From: BOG-908 sp963848205
Lineage (GTDB): Bacteria; Pseudomonadota; Alphaproteobacteria; Acetobacterales; Acetobacteraceae
Length of the DNA stretch: 64,000 nt
Reading direction: 5' to 3'
Assembly (NCBI GenBank): GCA_963848205.1
Contig: CAWKCV010000005.1
Location: forward strand, 62,001 to 126,000
In this document: positions 9,321 to 17,910 of the stretch, piece after piece
Position numbering within the stretch: the first letter of the stretch is position 1
How the letters are laid out: every line of letters begins with the position of its first letter
Position numbers and translations under genes: made by a program
The notes under the pieces: model-generated
Databases searched by the model: none
Told to the model about the DNA's origin: nothing
Seen by the model: the letters and a program-made list of their open reading frames with translations, nothing else

Positions 9321-9365
9321 GGGCTCTGCCCCAAACCCCGTTCTCAGGGGTCAGGGGCAGAGCCC
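9321..9365. terminator. Strong stem-loop between rpsO and pnp
   Basis: GGGCTCTGCCCC (9321-9332) is perfectly complementary to GGGGCAGAGCCC (9354-9365), with a nested ACCCC/GGGGT stem inside. It lies just after the rpsO stop on the minus strand. This is where a partial terminator or processing site between rpsO and pnp is expected. The sequence resembles a GC-rich palindrome I associate with acetic acid bacteria intergenic regions, so it may itself be a repeat. Confidence 0.6.
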
Positions 9366-9372
9366 TTTGCCT

Positions 9373-9642
9373 TTATCGGCGCAGTTTGAGACGCCCGATC
9401 AGTGTCTCGTAACGGCTCTGGTCTTTACGCTTCAGGTAATCCAGCAGCCGCCTGCGGCGCCCGACGAGCATCAGCAGGCCACGGCGCGAATGGAAGTCTT
9501 TCGCGTGCGTCTTGAGATGTTCGGTCAGGTTGGTAATCCGCTCGCTGAGCAAGGCTACCTGGACTTCCGGGCTGCCGGTATCGGCGGCCTGGGCTTGATA
9601 TTCACCAATGAGCGTCGTGCGACGCTCCGCTGTGATCGACAT
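9373..9642 (-). CDS. rpsO: 30S ribosomal protein S15
   Basis: An 89-residue protein that binds 16S rRNA helix 22 in the platform of the small subunit. The sequence shows GSPEVQVALLSERI near residue 22, HxKDFHSRRGL at about 46-55, and the terminal block RRRRLLDYLKRKD, all diagnostic for S15. It sits between truB and pnp, the normal position. It is usually autoregulated through its leader, but I did not identify the pseudoknot here. Confidence 0.98.
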   Translation of the reverse strand: MSITAERRTTLIGEYQAQAADTGSPEVQVALLSERITNLTEHLKTHAKDFHSRRGLLMLVGRRRRLLDYLKRKDQSRYETLIGRLKLRR

Positions 9643-9666
9643 CGATCATTTACTCCGACTATCGGT

Positions 9667-10587
9667 TCAAAGGATGCGTTCGGGACGGAGCCAACCTTCT
9701 TCGAGGCGGCAGAGCCCGATCACGCGGCCCCCCAACATGGCGCGCGCCAAGCCCCCGGAAGGGTTGGCACCGTCAGGAATACGGCCCATCAAGGTAACGA
9801 GGCTGATGGCCTGGCCCTGGGTGAGCAGCACGGTCTCCGCCTCCGTCAGGGCCAGTGCCGGGATGTCGGCCAGCGCGGTCAGAACGGGGAGCAGGAGGTC
9901 CGGAGAGGATCGCGCGGTATCGTCCGCCGGCATCGCTTTGTCCAGCGAAATCGAGTCGCGTTCCAGGAACGGGCCCACGCGCAGGCGGCGCAGGGTCGCG
10001 ATATGGCCGACCGTTCCACACGCCTGTGCGAGGTCGCGCGCCAGGCTGCGCATATACACGCCTTTGCCGGACTGCACCTCGAAGACGGCCGTGTCGTCGT
10101 CCGGCCGCTCGATCAGCTCGAAACGGTCCACACGTGCGGCGCGGGCTTCGAGCACCGGCGCACGGCCCTCGCGCGCCATGTCGTAGGCACGCTCGCCGGC
10201 GATCTTGATGGCGGAATAGATCGGCGGGACCTGCATGATGTCGCCGATGAAAGCGGGGAGTGCCGCGCGGAGCTGGTCGTCCGTCGGGCGCGCGGCGTTG
10301 GTGTCGATGACTGCGCCATCCGCATCGTCGGTATCGCGCGCCTCACCCAAAGCGAGCGTAAAGCGGTAGATTTTCGTGCTGTCCATCACGTAGGGCACGG
10401 TTTTCGTGGCCGTGCCGAAGGCGATCGGCAGCACGCCGGTCGCCAGCGGGTCGAGCGTGCCACCGTGGCCGGCTTTCTGCGCATCGAAGCCGCGGCGGAC
10501 GCGGTTGACGACGTCCGTGCTGGTCATCTGCGGCGGTTTGTCGATGATCAGCCACCCGTTGAGCGGGCGGCCGCGTTTGCGTCGCAT
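9667..10587 (-). CDS. truB: tRNA pseudouridine-55 synthase
   Basis: Converts U55 to pseudouridine in the T-loop of tRNAs. 306 residues, family length. The catalytic aspartate is D46 in GHGGTLDPLATGVLPIA. NGWLIIDKPPQMTS at the N terminus and the block ending VQSGKGVYMRSLARDLA are also typical. A short C-terminal PUA-like tail follows. It is 24 bases upstream of rpsO on the same strand and is probably the first gene of a truB-rpsO-pnp operon. The usual upstream partners infB and rbfA are absent; an FkbH-type gene lies there instead. Confidence 0.97.
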   Translation of the reverse strand: MRRKRGRPLNGWLIIDKPPQMTSTDVVNRVRRGFDAQKAGHGGTLDPLATGVLPIAFGTATKTVPYVMDSTKIYRFTLALGEARDTDDADGAVIDTNAARPTDDQLRAALPAFIGDIMQVPPIYSAIKIAGERAYDMAREGRAPVLEARAARVDRFELIERPDDDTAVFEVQSGKGVYMRSLARDLAQACGTVGHIATLRRLRVGPFLERDSISLDKAMPADDTARSSPDLLLPVLTALADIPALALTEAETVLLTQGQAISLVTLMGRIPDGANPSGGLARAMLGGRVIGLCRLEEGWLRPERIL

Positions 10588-10645
10588 GGTGGTGGGGGTC
10601 CGGGAGCGGGAAAGCGACGCTGTGTCGTGGATTGGCCGCCGGGGG

Positions 10646-12364
10646 TCAATGCACGGGGTGATGCGAGGCCTCGATCATCTCGCGCATGATGTGCTCGTAG
10701 ATGCGGAAATAGGTCATCCGGTCGTAGTGCGTGCCGGGCGTCTCGCGTTCCTCGGGCGCGCAGAAATCGACAACCGGCAGAAGTGCGACGTGGCCGAAGT
10801 TGGCGGCGATCTCGCGAGTCCAATCGTTCAAGGCGGTGCGTGGCCGGTTGACCCAGAATTTTCCGGCCGGCGTGCGGTGTCCTTCTTTCGGCATGAGTAT
10901 GAACACCCGGGCCTGTGCCGGCGCGCGCTGCAGGATCAGGCGAAGATTATATTTGAAGTCCTGTTCGGGTGTGGTGCCGACCAGTTCGAATTCGTTCGCC
11001 AACTCCGGAGAGGCCGCGTGCTTATCCTCGTCCGTGAGATCGAGCATGATGGGCAACAGCACGCCGGTTCGGCGGTGCCGGTAGAGTTTGCCGGATGCGT
11101 CTGCCACAAAGCTGAGCAGCCACACGGCGGTGCCGGTCTGCTCGCGTGCACGCCGAAGGTCCGAGCGGAAATCATCGGTCTGATAGCCCAGCAGGCTGGC
11201 AGCGTGAAAATCCGCTTCGCTCAATCCTTCGATGGCATACCGGGCAAACATCGAATGCTGCCACAAGACGCGCTTTCCGCTGCGTATTGAGTCGAACTCC
11301 GTCACGAGCTGGTCGGCGACCATGCCGAAATAATGCGTCACCGCATTCAGCTCGCACGCGCCGCGGGCATACACGCGCGATAGCCGGAAATCCGCAGCCC
11401 GCGTTTCAGCCTCATCGGGCAGGCCCGGCGCATCCAGCGCAATCCAATCGGCGGGAGGTGCGATGACGGGATCGCTCAACACGTCGCCTTGCATACGCAG
11501 CCGTGGGCGGCCGAGAAGCTGATAGGTCCAGGCTTCCACACCCATGTTCAGAATGCGGCAGGAAAAGCAGAAATGCACCAGCGCCTTGGCTTCCAGCCCG
11601 TTGTTGAGCGCGTAGAAACCGCAGAAGCCATGGTCGCCGTAGCGATCGCGCACGCGGATCAGGCCGGCCTGGATACGGAAACTCGACAGGCTCGCGCGCA
11701 GGGCGGCGCGCGCTTCGTCGATGTTTTCCGGCAGCCGCACCTTGGTGAAATTAAGCTGGTTGGTGCGGTTGATCAACTCCACGGCGCGGTCGAGATGCCG
11801 CTCCACATCGTGCTCGATGGTGACGCGAATGTCGCTGGCACGCAGGAATGCGAGATTGTCCCCCTGGCTTTGTCTTTGCGCAGATCTGCGTTGTTCGAGA
11901 AGACGGTATTGATGCAGACGGGCCAGGCCCGGATCGGGTTTGCCCTGTAGCATCGGCTCGTCGAGCAGGCCGGCGATGCAGGTCTCGGGCGCCACCTGCA
12001 ACCCCGGCACGCTCTGCGTGGCTTCGGCCAGGTTGGCGGGATTGTCGTCGATGAACAGCACCGTCGGCGGACGCAGGCCGAAATCCTCGACGAGCGCGGC
12101 CAGCCGCGGGCCCTTGGCGGTCCAGTCGATGCTGGGCAGAACGAAATATTCCCAGATTCCCTCGGCTTGCAGAATGGCCTGGACACGAACGTGGTCGTTC
12201 TTTGAGCAGATCGAACTGACGATCCCGCGCGCGGCCAGCGTCACCACGATGTCGTGGATGTCGCGGCGATAGGTGTGGCCGCCTTCGGTCAGCGTGCCGT
12301 CCCAGAAAGTACGGTCCAAATCCCAGATCACGAGACGAACCGGCTCGCGCGTATCCTGCTGCAT
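10646..12364 (-). CDS. FkbH-type HAD-IIIC protein with C-terminal SGNH-like domain
   Basis: The N-terminal HAD-IIIC domain has the DxDxT motif as DLDRTFWDG (D15, D17), then SICSKND and LFIDDNPAN, the hallmarks of FkbH proteins. A GNAT-like segment follows (ELINRTNQLNFTK ... CRILNMGVEAW). The C-terminal ~200 residues start at RVYARGACELNAVTHYF and end with THYD, resembling an SGNH/GDSL-like fold. Characterised FkbH proteins load a glyceryl unit from 1,3-bisphosphoglycerate onto a carrier protein, but no carrier gene is nearby, so the substrate is unknown. The start at 12364 is chosen for its AAGGGG ribosome site at 8 bases; the longer frame to 12466 has no such site. Compare the second FkbH at 25.1 kb, where the SGNH-like part is N-terminal. 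Confidence 0.75.
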   Translation of the reverse strand: MQQDTREPVRLVIWDLDRTFWDGTLTEGGHTYRRDIHDIVVTLAARGIVSSICSKNDHVRVQAILQAEGIWEYFVLPSIDWTAKGPRLAALVEDFGLRPPTVLFIDDNPANLAEATQSVPGLQVAPETCIAGLLDEPMLQGKPDPGLARLHQYRLLEQRRSAQRQSQGDNLAFLRASDIRVTIEHDVERHLDRAVELINRTNQLNFTKVRLPENIDEARAALRASLSSFRIQAGLIRVRDRYGDHGFCGFYALNNGLEAKALVHFCFSCRILNMGVEAWTYQLLGRPRLRMQGDVLSDPVIAPPADWIALDAPGLPDEAETRAADFRLSRVYARGACELNAVTHYFGMVADQLVTEFDSIRSGKRVLWQHSMFARYAIEGLSEADFHAASLLGYQTDDFRSDLRRAREQTGTAVWLLSFVADASGKLYRHRRTGVLLPIMLDLTDEDKHAASPELANEFELVGTTPEQDFKYNLRLILQRAPAQARVFILMPKEGHRTPAGKFWVNRPRTALNDWTREIAANFGHVALLPVVDFCAPEERETPGTHYDRMTYFRIYEHIMREMIEASHHPVH

Positions 12365-12483
12365 CAGGCGCCCCTTGTCGGTGGCGGCCATAGCATCGGT
12401 GACATCGGCGGCAAAGCCGCGTCCCTGAAACCGGATGTTCACCTTGTTCGGCGATGCTTGGCTCATAACTCGCGTGAGGGCCT

Positions 12484-14202
12484 ATGCGGTCGATATTGAA
12501 GTTTGGTCGTCGGTTGCCGCACAGGCTGATGATCCGGGACAAGATCATCATCGCGTTCGCCGGGCTGCTGCTGCTCAATTGCGCCGCGGGATGGACGAGC
12601 ATCACCTGTTTCGCCCGATTGCGCGCCAGCGTGGCGAAGATCGATCGTGTGGTGTTCCAGAAACGCGATGCGACCGCGGCCATACGCGCCACCGCCTTGG
12701 ATTACGAGTTGCTGCTGCTGCGCACGCTCGCCGACCCCGGCGATACCGAGCAGCGGTCGGCCCTCGATCGGGCCATGCAGCGCAACGCCCATCTGCTCGA
12801 CACGGAGACTCCGCGCCTGCTCAAGCTGGCCGACAGCGACGCGGAACGGGCGTTGCTGAAGAACGCGCAATCCGCTTGGGAGGATTTCACCGACCAGGCC
12901 GATCACGTCCATACGGTGCTCATCACCGCCGATGATTCGCAGGCTGCCCGGGCTGCCTACCTGCAGACGGTCAAGCCGATGATCAAGCCTTGGCAGGACG
13001 CCAGCCAGGCGCTGCTGGACTTCGAGCGCGCACGCGCGGCGGTCACGGTCGGCCAGGCCGATGAATATTATCGCAAGGGCCGACGCAATGTGCTGGCAAC
13101 TCTGTGCGTGACGTTGCTGGCCGGAGCCGCCAGTGCTGTAGCCCTCGTCCGCGCGATCGCCCGGCCGGTGCAGGCGCTCACGCGGACGATGGGCCGGATG
13201 GCTGCGCATGATCTGAACGTCGCCGTCCCCTCGCGTGAGCGGCACGACGAGATCGGGAAGATGGCCCAGGCACTTGAAGTATTCCGGGATGCACTGGCCG
13301 TCAGCGCGCGTGCGCAGCAGGCCGAACTGGCACGCCAGACGCTGCTCGCCGCCAGGAGCACGCAGTTGGAAGCGCTGGCAAGTGTGTTCGAGCAGCGTGT
13401 CGGTTCACTGACTCAAGAACTGCAGCGGAGTGCCCAGGCATTGACCGTCACTGCGACCACGATGAGCGATGTCGCGGTCGGCGGCCGGACGGGTGCGCTG
13501 GATGCGGCACGGCAGGCGGCAGAGGCGGGCGGCGATGTGAGTGCGGTCGCTGCCGCGACAACCGAGCTGAGTGCCTCGATCGAGGAAATCAGCCGGCTTG
13601 TCGGCCATGCGACGACAACCACGCAGGCAACGGTCAATGAAGCGCAGGAGACCAACGCGGTCGTGCAGTCGCTGGCCGAAGGCGCCCGCAAGATCGGCGC
13701 CGTTGTCGGCCTGATCGCCAACGTTGCGGGCCAGACGAACCTGCTGGCGCTCAATGCCACAATCGAAGCGGCACGGGCAGGAGATGCGGGCCGTGGTTTC
13801 GCGGTGGTCGCCGGGGAAGTGAAATCGCTGGCCGCACAGACCCAGCAAGCGACGGAGGAGATACGCACCCTCATCGAGCAGGTCCAACACGCTACGGGCG
13901 GGGTGGTCCAGGCGATCGGCCGGATTTCGGACCGGATCGGCAGCATCAACGAGGTAGCCTGTGCGATCGCCACGGCCGTCAATCAGCAGGGGCAGGCAAC
14001 GGCCGAGATCGCCCATAGCGTGCAGAACGCATCCAGCGGCACCAGCCTGGTCTGCAACAACATGCAAACCCTGGTTGTGGCGGCGGATGCAACCGGCGAG
14101 GCGTCCGGCGCCGTCCAGCAGGCAGCGCAGGATGTCATGCTCCGGGTGGGGTTGCTGGGCGAACAGGTCGAGGCATTCCTGGGCGGCGTGCGCGCGGCCT
14201 GA
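12484..14202 (+). CDS. Methyl-accepting chemotaxis protein
   Basis: A transmembrane chemoreceptor of 572 residues. TM1 is at about 20-40. The periplasmic part (about 41-200) looks like a four-helix bundle ligand domain, TM2 is at about 202-222, and a HAMP domain follows (IARPVQALTRTMGRMA...). The C-terminal signalling domain ends its hairpin tip in AGRGFAVVAGEVKSLAAQT, the CheA/CheW contact region. It begins 119 bases from the divergent FkbH gene. No che genes are in the window, so it must signal to a kinase encoded elsewhere; its ligand is unknown. Confidence 0.93.
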   Translation: MRSILKFGRRLPHRLMIRDKIIIAFAGLLLLNCAAGWTSITCFARLRASVAKIDRVVFQKRDATAAIRATALDYELLLLRTLADPGDTEQRSALDRAMQRNAHLLDTETPRLLKLADSDAERALLKNAQSAWEDFTDQADHVHTVLITADDSQAARAAYLQTVKPMIKPWQDASQALLDFERARAAVTVGQADEYYRKGRRNVLATLCVTLLAGAASAVALVRAIARPVQALTRTMGRMAAHDLNVAVPSRERHDEIGKMAQALEVFRDALAVSARAQQAELARQTLLAARSTQLEALASVFEQRVGSLTQELQRSAQALTVTATTMSDVAVGGRTGALDAARQAAEAGGDVSAVAAATTELSASIEEISRLVGHATTTTQATVNEAQETNAVVQSLAEGARKIGAVVGLIANVAGQTNLLALNATIEAARAGDAGRGFAVVAGEVKSLAAQTQQATEEIRTLIEQVQHATGGVVQAIGRISDRIGSINEVACAIATAVNQQGQATAEIAHSVQNASSGTSLVCNNMQTLVVAADATGEASGAVQQAAQDVMLRVGLLGEQVEAFLGGVRAA

Positions 14203-14320
14203 CTGCTTGCTAGACACGCGGCAGGAGCGGCAAGCTCCGACCGAAGCCAGCCAGCCATCGCGCTTGGGTCGTACTTACTCCAAAGTGCGCATGGTCCGGC
14301 TTCGAGCAGGAGTCCAGGCG

Positions 14321-15277
14321 ATGCGGATCAACACGACCAATGGCGCCATAACGGAGCAGGATCTCGGCCGCACGCTGATGCACGAGCATGTGCTGGCGGG
14401 CTACCCTGGCTGGTATATGGACACGCGCCTGCCCCCGTTTCGCAGGGCCGACGCCGTGATGCAGACGGCGGAAGCATTCCAGCGCCTGCACGCCTACGGC
14501 ATACGCACGGTCGTTGATCCCTGCCCGAGCGATCTGGGGCGCGATGTGGAGTTCGTCGCCGAAGTCAGCCAGCGCAGCGGGGTCACTCTGATCTGCACCA
14601 CCGGCGTCTATACCGAGGCTTTCGGCATCCCCTACACGTTCAGGCACCTGGAGACGGCGGCGATCGAGGAGATCTACATACGCGAGATCGAAGACGGGAT
14701 AGGTGCGACCGGCATCAAGGCCGGCCTGATCAAGATCGCCACCGGCGACGGCACTGTCACCGACTATGAACGCCGCATGCTCACGGCCGCCACGGCCGCG
14801 GCAAAAGCCACCGGCGTGCCGCTGATCTCTCACACCGAGAATTGCAGTTGCGGGCACGACCAGATCGACATTGTGACCGAGTGCGGCCTGCCCGCGCATC
14901 GCCTGCTCGTCGGCCATTGCGACGGGCGCGACGACCACCCCTACCAGGCCTCGCTCGCCAAGCGCGGCGCCTATGTAGGCTTCGACCGTTTCGGGCTGGA
15001 GGTCTTCAACAGTGACGCGAACCGCATGCGCAACCTGCAACAGATGATCCAGGCGGGCTATCGGGACAGGCTCATCGTCAGCCAGGACAAGGTGAATTGC
15101 TGGCTGGGCAACATCCCCGGGGTGGGCAGCCCCGATCAGGTCGAGCGGCTCCTGCCGAACTGGACGATGACGCATCTGTTCGAGCGGATTTTTCCGGAAC
15201 TACTGAGCATGGGAGTCTCGCAGGCGGATATCGATGAGATACTGCTGGAAAATCCGCGGCGGTTTTTTGCGGGGTAA
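14321..15277 (+). CDS. Phosphotriesterase-like metallohydrolase (amidohydrolase superfamily)
   Basis: A 318-residue TIM-barrel hydrolase of the phosphotriesterase family. The binuclear metal site is visible: HEH at residues 21-23, the lysine expected to be carboxylated at K138 (AGLIKIAT), H171 in SHTEN, H199 in GHCDGRDD and D256 in SQDKV. Members hydrolyse phosphotriesters, lactones or related esters, and the natural substrate is often a lactone. The start at 14321 follows an AGGAG site. It lies after the chemoreceptor gene on the same strand and before thrS, with no obvious functional link. The exact substrate cannot be inferred. Confidence 0.85.
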   Translation: MRINTTNGAITEQDLGRTLMHEHVLAGYPGWYMDTRLPPFRRADAVMQTAEAFQRLHAYGIRTVVDPCPSDLGRDVEFVAEVSQRSGVTLICTTGVYTEAFGIPYTFRHLETAAIEEIYIREIEDGIGATGIKAGLIKIATGDGTVTDYERRMLTAATAAAKATGVPLISHTENCSCGHDQIDIVTECGLPAHRLLVGHCDGRDDHPYQASLAKRGAYVGFDRFGLEVFNSDANRMRNLQQMIQAGYRDRLIVSQDKVNCWLGNIPGVGSPDQVERLLPNWTMTHLFERIFPELLSMGVSQADIDEILLENPRRFFAG

Positions 15278-15383
15278 GGAAGCGGTTCTTTTTTGAAAAA
15301 ACGGTCGCGTGTGCTTCAACCCGACGCGACGGACGACCAAAAGTTTTTGGTTCTTTTTTTCAAAAAAGAACCGCTTTCTTGCC
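15277..15383. repeat. Palindromic intergenic element, copy 3
   Basis: The left arm (15278-15306) is truncated after its A-run. The right arm (15337-15382) is of GGTTC type: GGTTCTTTTTTTCAAAAAAGAACC. This is a covarying version of the GGTCC hairpin seen elsewhere. It lies between the phosphotriesterase-like gene and thrS and ends about 16 bases before the thrS start. Confidence 0.8.
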
Positions 15384-15398
15384 ACTGGAGCCTTGCTC

Positions 15399-17339
15399 AT
15401 GCCCAACATCACCCTCCCCGACGGCTCTCGCCGCCAGTTCGAGGGCGCCGTCACGGGCACCGAAATCGCGGCCGCCATCGGCCCCGGCCTCGCCCGCGCC
15501 GCCCTGGCCATGAAAGTCGATGGCGCCGAGACGGACCTCTCGCGCCGGATCGAGCGTGATGCCGCGGTGGTGTTCATTACCCGCCGCGACCCGGAGGCGC
15601 TGGCGATGATCCGCCACGACACCGCCCATGTGCTCGCCGAAGCGGTGCAGTCGCTCTACCCCGGGACCCAGGTGACGATCGGCCCCTCGATCGAGAACGG
15701 CTTCTATTACGATTTCGCGCGCAACGAGCCTTTTCGCCCGGAAGATTTCCCGGCCATCGAGGCGCGCATGCGCGAGATCGTGGCGCGCAACGCAGGTTTC
15801 GTGCGCGAGGAGTGGGACCGTGACGAGGCGATTGCTTTCTTCGAGCAGCGTGGCGAGCGCTACAAGGCCGAGCTGATCCGCGATCTCCCCGAGAGCGAAA
15901 CGATCACCATCTATCGCCAGGGCGAATGGCTCGACCTATGCCGCGGGCCGCACATGCGCGGCACCGGCGATGTGGGCACCGCATTCAAGCTGATGAAGGT
16001 GGCCGGCGCGTATTGGCGCGGCGACCATCGCAACGCGATGCTGACGCGCATTTACGGCACCGCCTGGCGCGACCAGAAGGAGCTGGACGCGCACCTGCAC
16101 CAGCTCGAGGAAGCCGAACGCCGCGACCATCGGCGCATCGGCCGCGAGATGGATCTGTTCCATATCCAGGAGGAGGCGACGGGCAGCATCTTCTGGCACC
16201 CGAAAGGCTGGCGCCTGTATCGTACCATCGAGACATATATGCGTCGTCGGCTGGACGCGACGGGCTACCAGGAAGTGCGCACGCCGCAACTGGTCGATCG
16301 CGTGTTGTGGGAACGCTCGGGCCATTGGGAGAAATACCGCGAGCATATGTTCATCGCCACCGTCGAGGACGAGGAGAAGACCCTCGCACTCAAGCCGATG
16401 AACTGTCCCTGCCATGTGCAGATCTTCAATCATGGTCTGCGCAGCTATCGGGAATTGCCGCTGCGTATGGCGGAGTTCGGTTCGTGCCACCGCTACGAGC
16501 CGTCAGGCGCGTTGCATGGCATCATGCGTGTGCGCGCCTTCACGCAAGACGACGCGCACATCTTCTGCACCGAGGACCAGATCGCGTCGGAGACGGCCAA
16601 GTTCGTCGAACTACTACGCGCGGTGTATGCGGATTTCGGCTACGACGAATTCCGCATCAAATTCGCCGACCGGCCGGACACGCGCGCCGGCGAAGATGCA
16701 GTGTGGGACCGCGCGGAAGCCGCCTTGCGGGAAGCATGCGCGATTGCCAACGTCGAATACGAGCTCAACCCGGGCGAGGGCGCGTTCTACGGCCCTAAAC
16801 TTGAATTCGTGCTGCGCGACGCGATCGGCCGTGACTGGCAATGCGGCACGCTGCAGGTGGATTTCGTGCTGCCCGACCGGCTCGACGCAAACTATGTCGG
16901 TGAGGACAGCGCGCGTCACCGCCCGGTGATGTTGCACCGTGCGATCCTGGGCAGTTTCGAACGCTTCATCGGCATTCTCATCGAACAATATGCCGGCCGC
17001 TTCCCGCTCTGGCTCGCACCCGTGCAGGTCGTGGTCGCCTCCATCGTGTCGGACGCCGGCCCCTACGCGGAAGAAGTGGCCGCCGCCTTGCGCGCGGCGG
17101 GGCTGGAAGCGCATGCGGACACCCGCAACGAGAAGATCAACGCCAAGGTGCGCGAGCACAGCCTGGCGCATGTGCCGGTGCTGGCCGTCGTCGGGCGGCG
17201 CGAGGCGGAGCAGCGTAGTGTGGCGCTGCGCCGGCTTGGCGGCGATGCGCAGGAGGTGATGGGGCTGGAGGCGGCAGTCGCGTTGTTGCAGGCGGAGGCG
17301 GAGGCGCCGGATGTGCGGCGTATTGCTGCAGAAAGGTAG
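15399..17339 (+). CDS. thrS: Threonyl-tRNA synthetase
   Basis: Class II synthetase charging tRNA-Thr, 646 residues, full length. The N terminus is a TGS domain (PNITLPDGSRRQFEG...). The SAD editing domain follows with HDTAHVLAEAV, and then the catalytic core with KPMNCPCHVQIF, motif 2 MAEFGSCHRYEPSG and motif 3 near VMLHRAILGSFERF. The anticodon-binding domain starts at LAPVQVVVASI. The ATG at 15399 has a TGGAG site and is chosen over the longer frame that runs through the repeat. In many proteobacteria thrS is followed directly by infC-rpmI-rplT. Here two unrelated genes separate thrS from infC, and rpmI and rplT are absent. Confidence 0.98.
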   Translation: MPNITLPDGSRRQFEGAVTGTEIAAAIGPGLARAALAMKVDGAETDLSRRIERDAAVVFITRRDPEALAMIRHDTAHVLAEAVQSLYPGTQVTIGPSIENGFYYDFARNEPFRPEDFPAIEARMREIVARNAGFVREEWDRDEAIAFFEQRGERYKAELIRDLPESETITIYRQGEWLDLCRGPHMRGTGDVGTAFKLMKVAGAYWRGDHRNAMLTRIYGTAWRDQKELDAHLHQLEEAERRDHRRIGREMDLFHIQEEATGSIFWHPKGWRLYRTIETYMRRRLDATGYQEVRTPQLVDRVLWERSGHWEKYREHMFIATVEDEEKTLALKPMNCPCHVQIFNHGLRSYRELPLRMAEFGSCHRYEPSGALHGIMRVRAFTQDDAHIFCTEDQIASETAKFVELLRAVYADFGYDEFRIKFADRPDTRAGEDAVWDRAEAALREACAIANVEYELNPGEGAFYGPKLEFVLRDAIGRDWQCGTLQVDFVLPDRLDANYVGEDSARHRPVMLHRAILGSFERFIGILIEQYAGRFPLWLAPVQVVVASIVSDAGPYAEEVAAALRAAGLEAHADTRNEKINAKVREHSLAHVPVLAVVGRREAEQRSVALRRLGGDAQEVMGLEAAVALLQAEAEAPDVRRIAAER

Positions 17340-17340
17340 C

Positions 17341-17376
17341 AAACAGTCCTTTTTTGGAAAAAAGGACCAAAAACGT
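17341..17376. repeat. Palindromic element, left arm only (copy 4)
   Basis: AGTCCTTTTTTGGAAAAAAGGACC followed by AAAAACGTTCG. It begins directly after the thrS stop and no right arm follows before the convergent VOC gene. Its position between convergent genes suggests it may serve as a terminator. Confidence 0.75.
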
Positions 17377-17416
17377 TCGCTCCCGGGCTTTCGCGTTCCA
17401 GCAGGACGGCGTTCTC

Positions 17417-17824
17417 TTAGCTGATCTTGCTCCCCACCGACCAGTGATGCCCGAACGGGTCGGTCAACTGGCCATACCGGTCGCCCCAGAACTGGTCCGC
17501 CAACTTCATGGTTACCGTGCAGCCCGCCTCCACGGCACGCGCGAACACCGGGTCGGCATTCTCCACCTGAAGATGCAGGGTGACGGCGGCTGGCGGAGCC
17601 GCGTTGTGGCCGTATTCGGGGAACTCGTCGGCCAGCATGAACCAGCCATTGTTCATCTTCATCGAGGCCTGCATCAGGCGCTTGCCGTCCGGAGCCTCGT
17701 TGCGCTCGACGACCTGGGCGCCGAACGCGCGCTCATAGAAGGCGAGCGCCTCATGGCCCCGGCCGCCGCGGATGGCCAAAAAAGGGGTAATTCCGCTGGT
17801 CGGCCGCTCCGGTTCGTTGCTCAT
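17417..17824 (-). CDS. VOC family (glyoxalase/PhnB-like) protein
   Basis: A 135-residue single-domain protein of the vicinal oxygen chelate superfamily. It shows ITPFLAIRGGRGHEALAFYERAFG at the N terminus (quoted in part), VTLHLQVENADPVFARAVEAG in the middle and DRYGQLTDPFGHHWSV at the end, typical of the PhnB-like group. These proteins bind a metal and act on varied small molecules; the reaction here is unknown. The start at 17824 has a strong GGAGGA ribosome site. It is divergent from the M20 peptidase gene, with 86 bases between the starts. Confidence 0.85.
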   Translation of the reverse strand: MSNEPERPTSGITPFLAIRGGRGHEALAFYERAFGAQVVERNEAPDGKRLMQASMKMNNGWFMLADEFPEYGHNAAPPAAVTLHLQVENADPVFARAVEAGCTVTMKLADQFWGDRYGQLTDPFGHHWSVGSKIS

Positions 17825-17910
17825 TGCGTCCTCCTCCTGCTTGCCGCGCTTGACGCCGGCTGTTGGCCCTCGAAACATGGCGGCATTACCACAACGGGTG
17901 GCCTGTCGGA

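Noticed and set aside
7400..9412. A 670-codon open frame antisense to pnp
   Set aside because: Low-complexity translation with no recognisable fold; it mirrors the codon bias of pnp.
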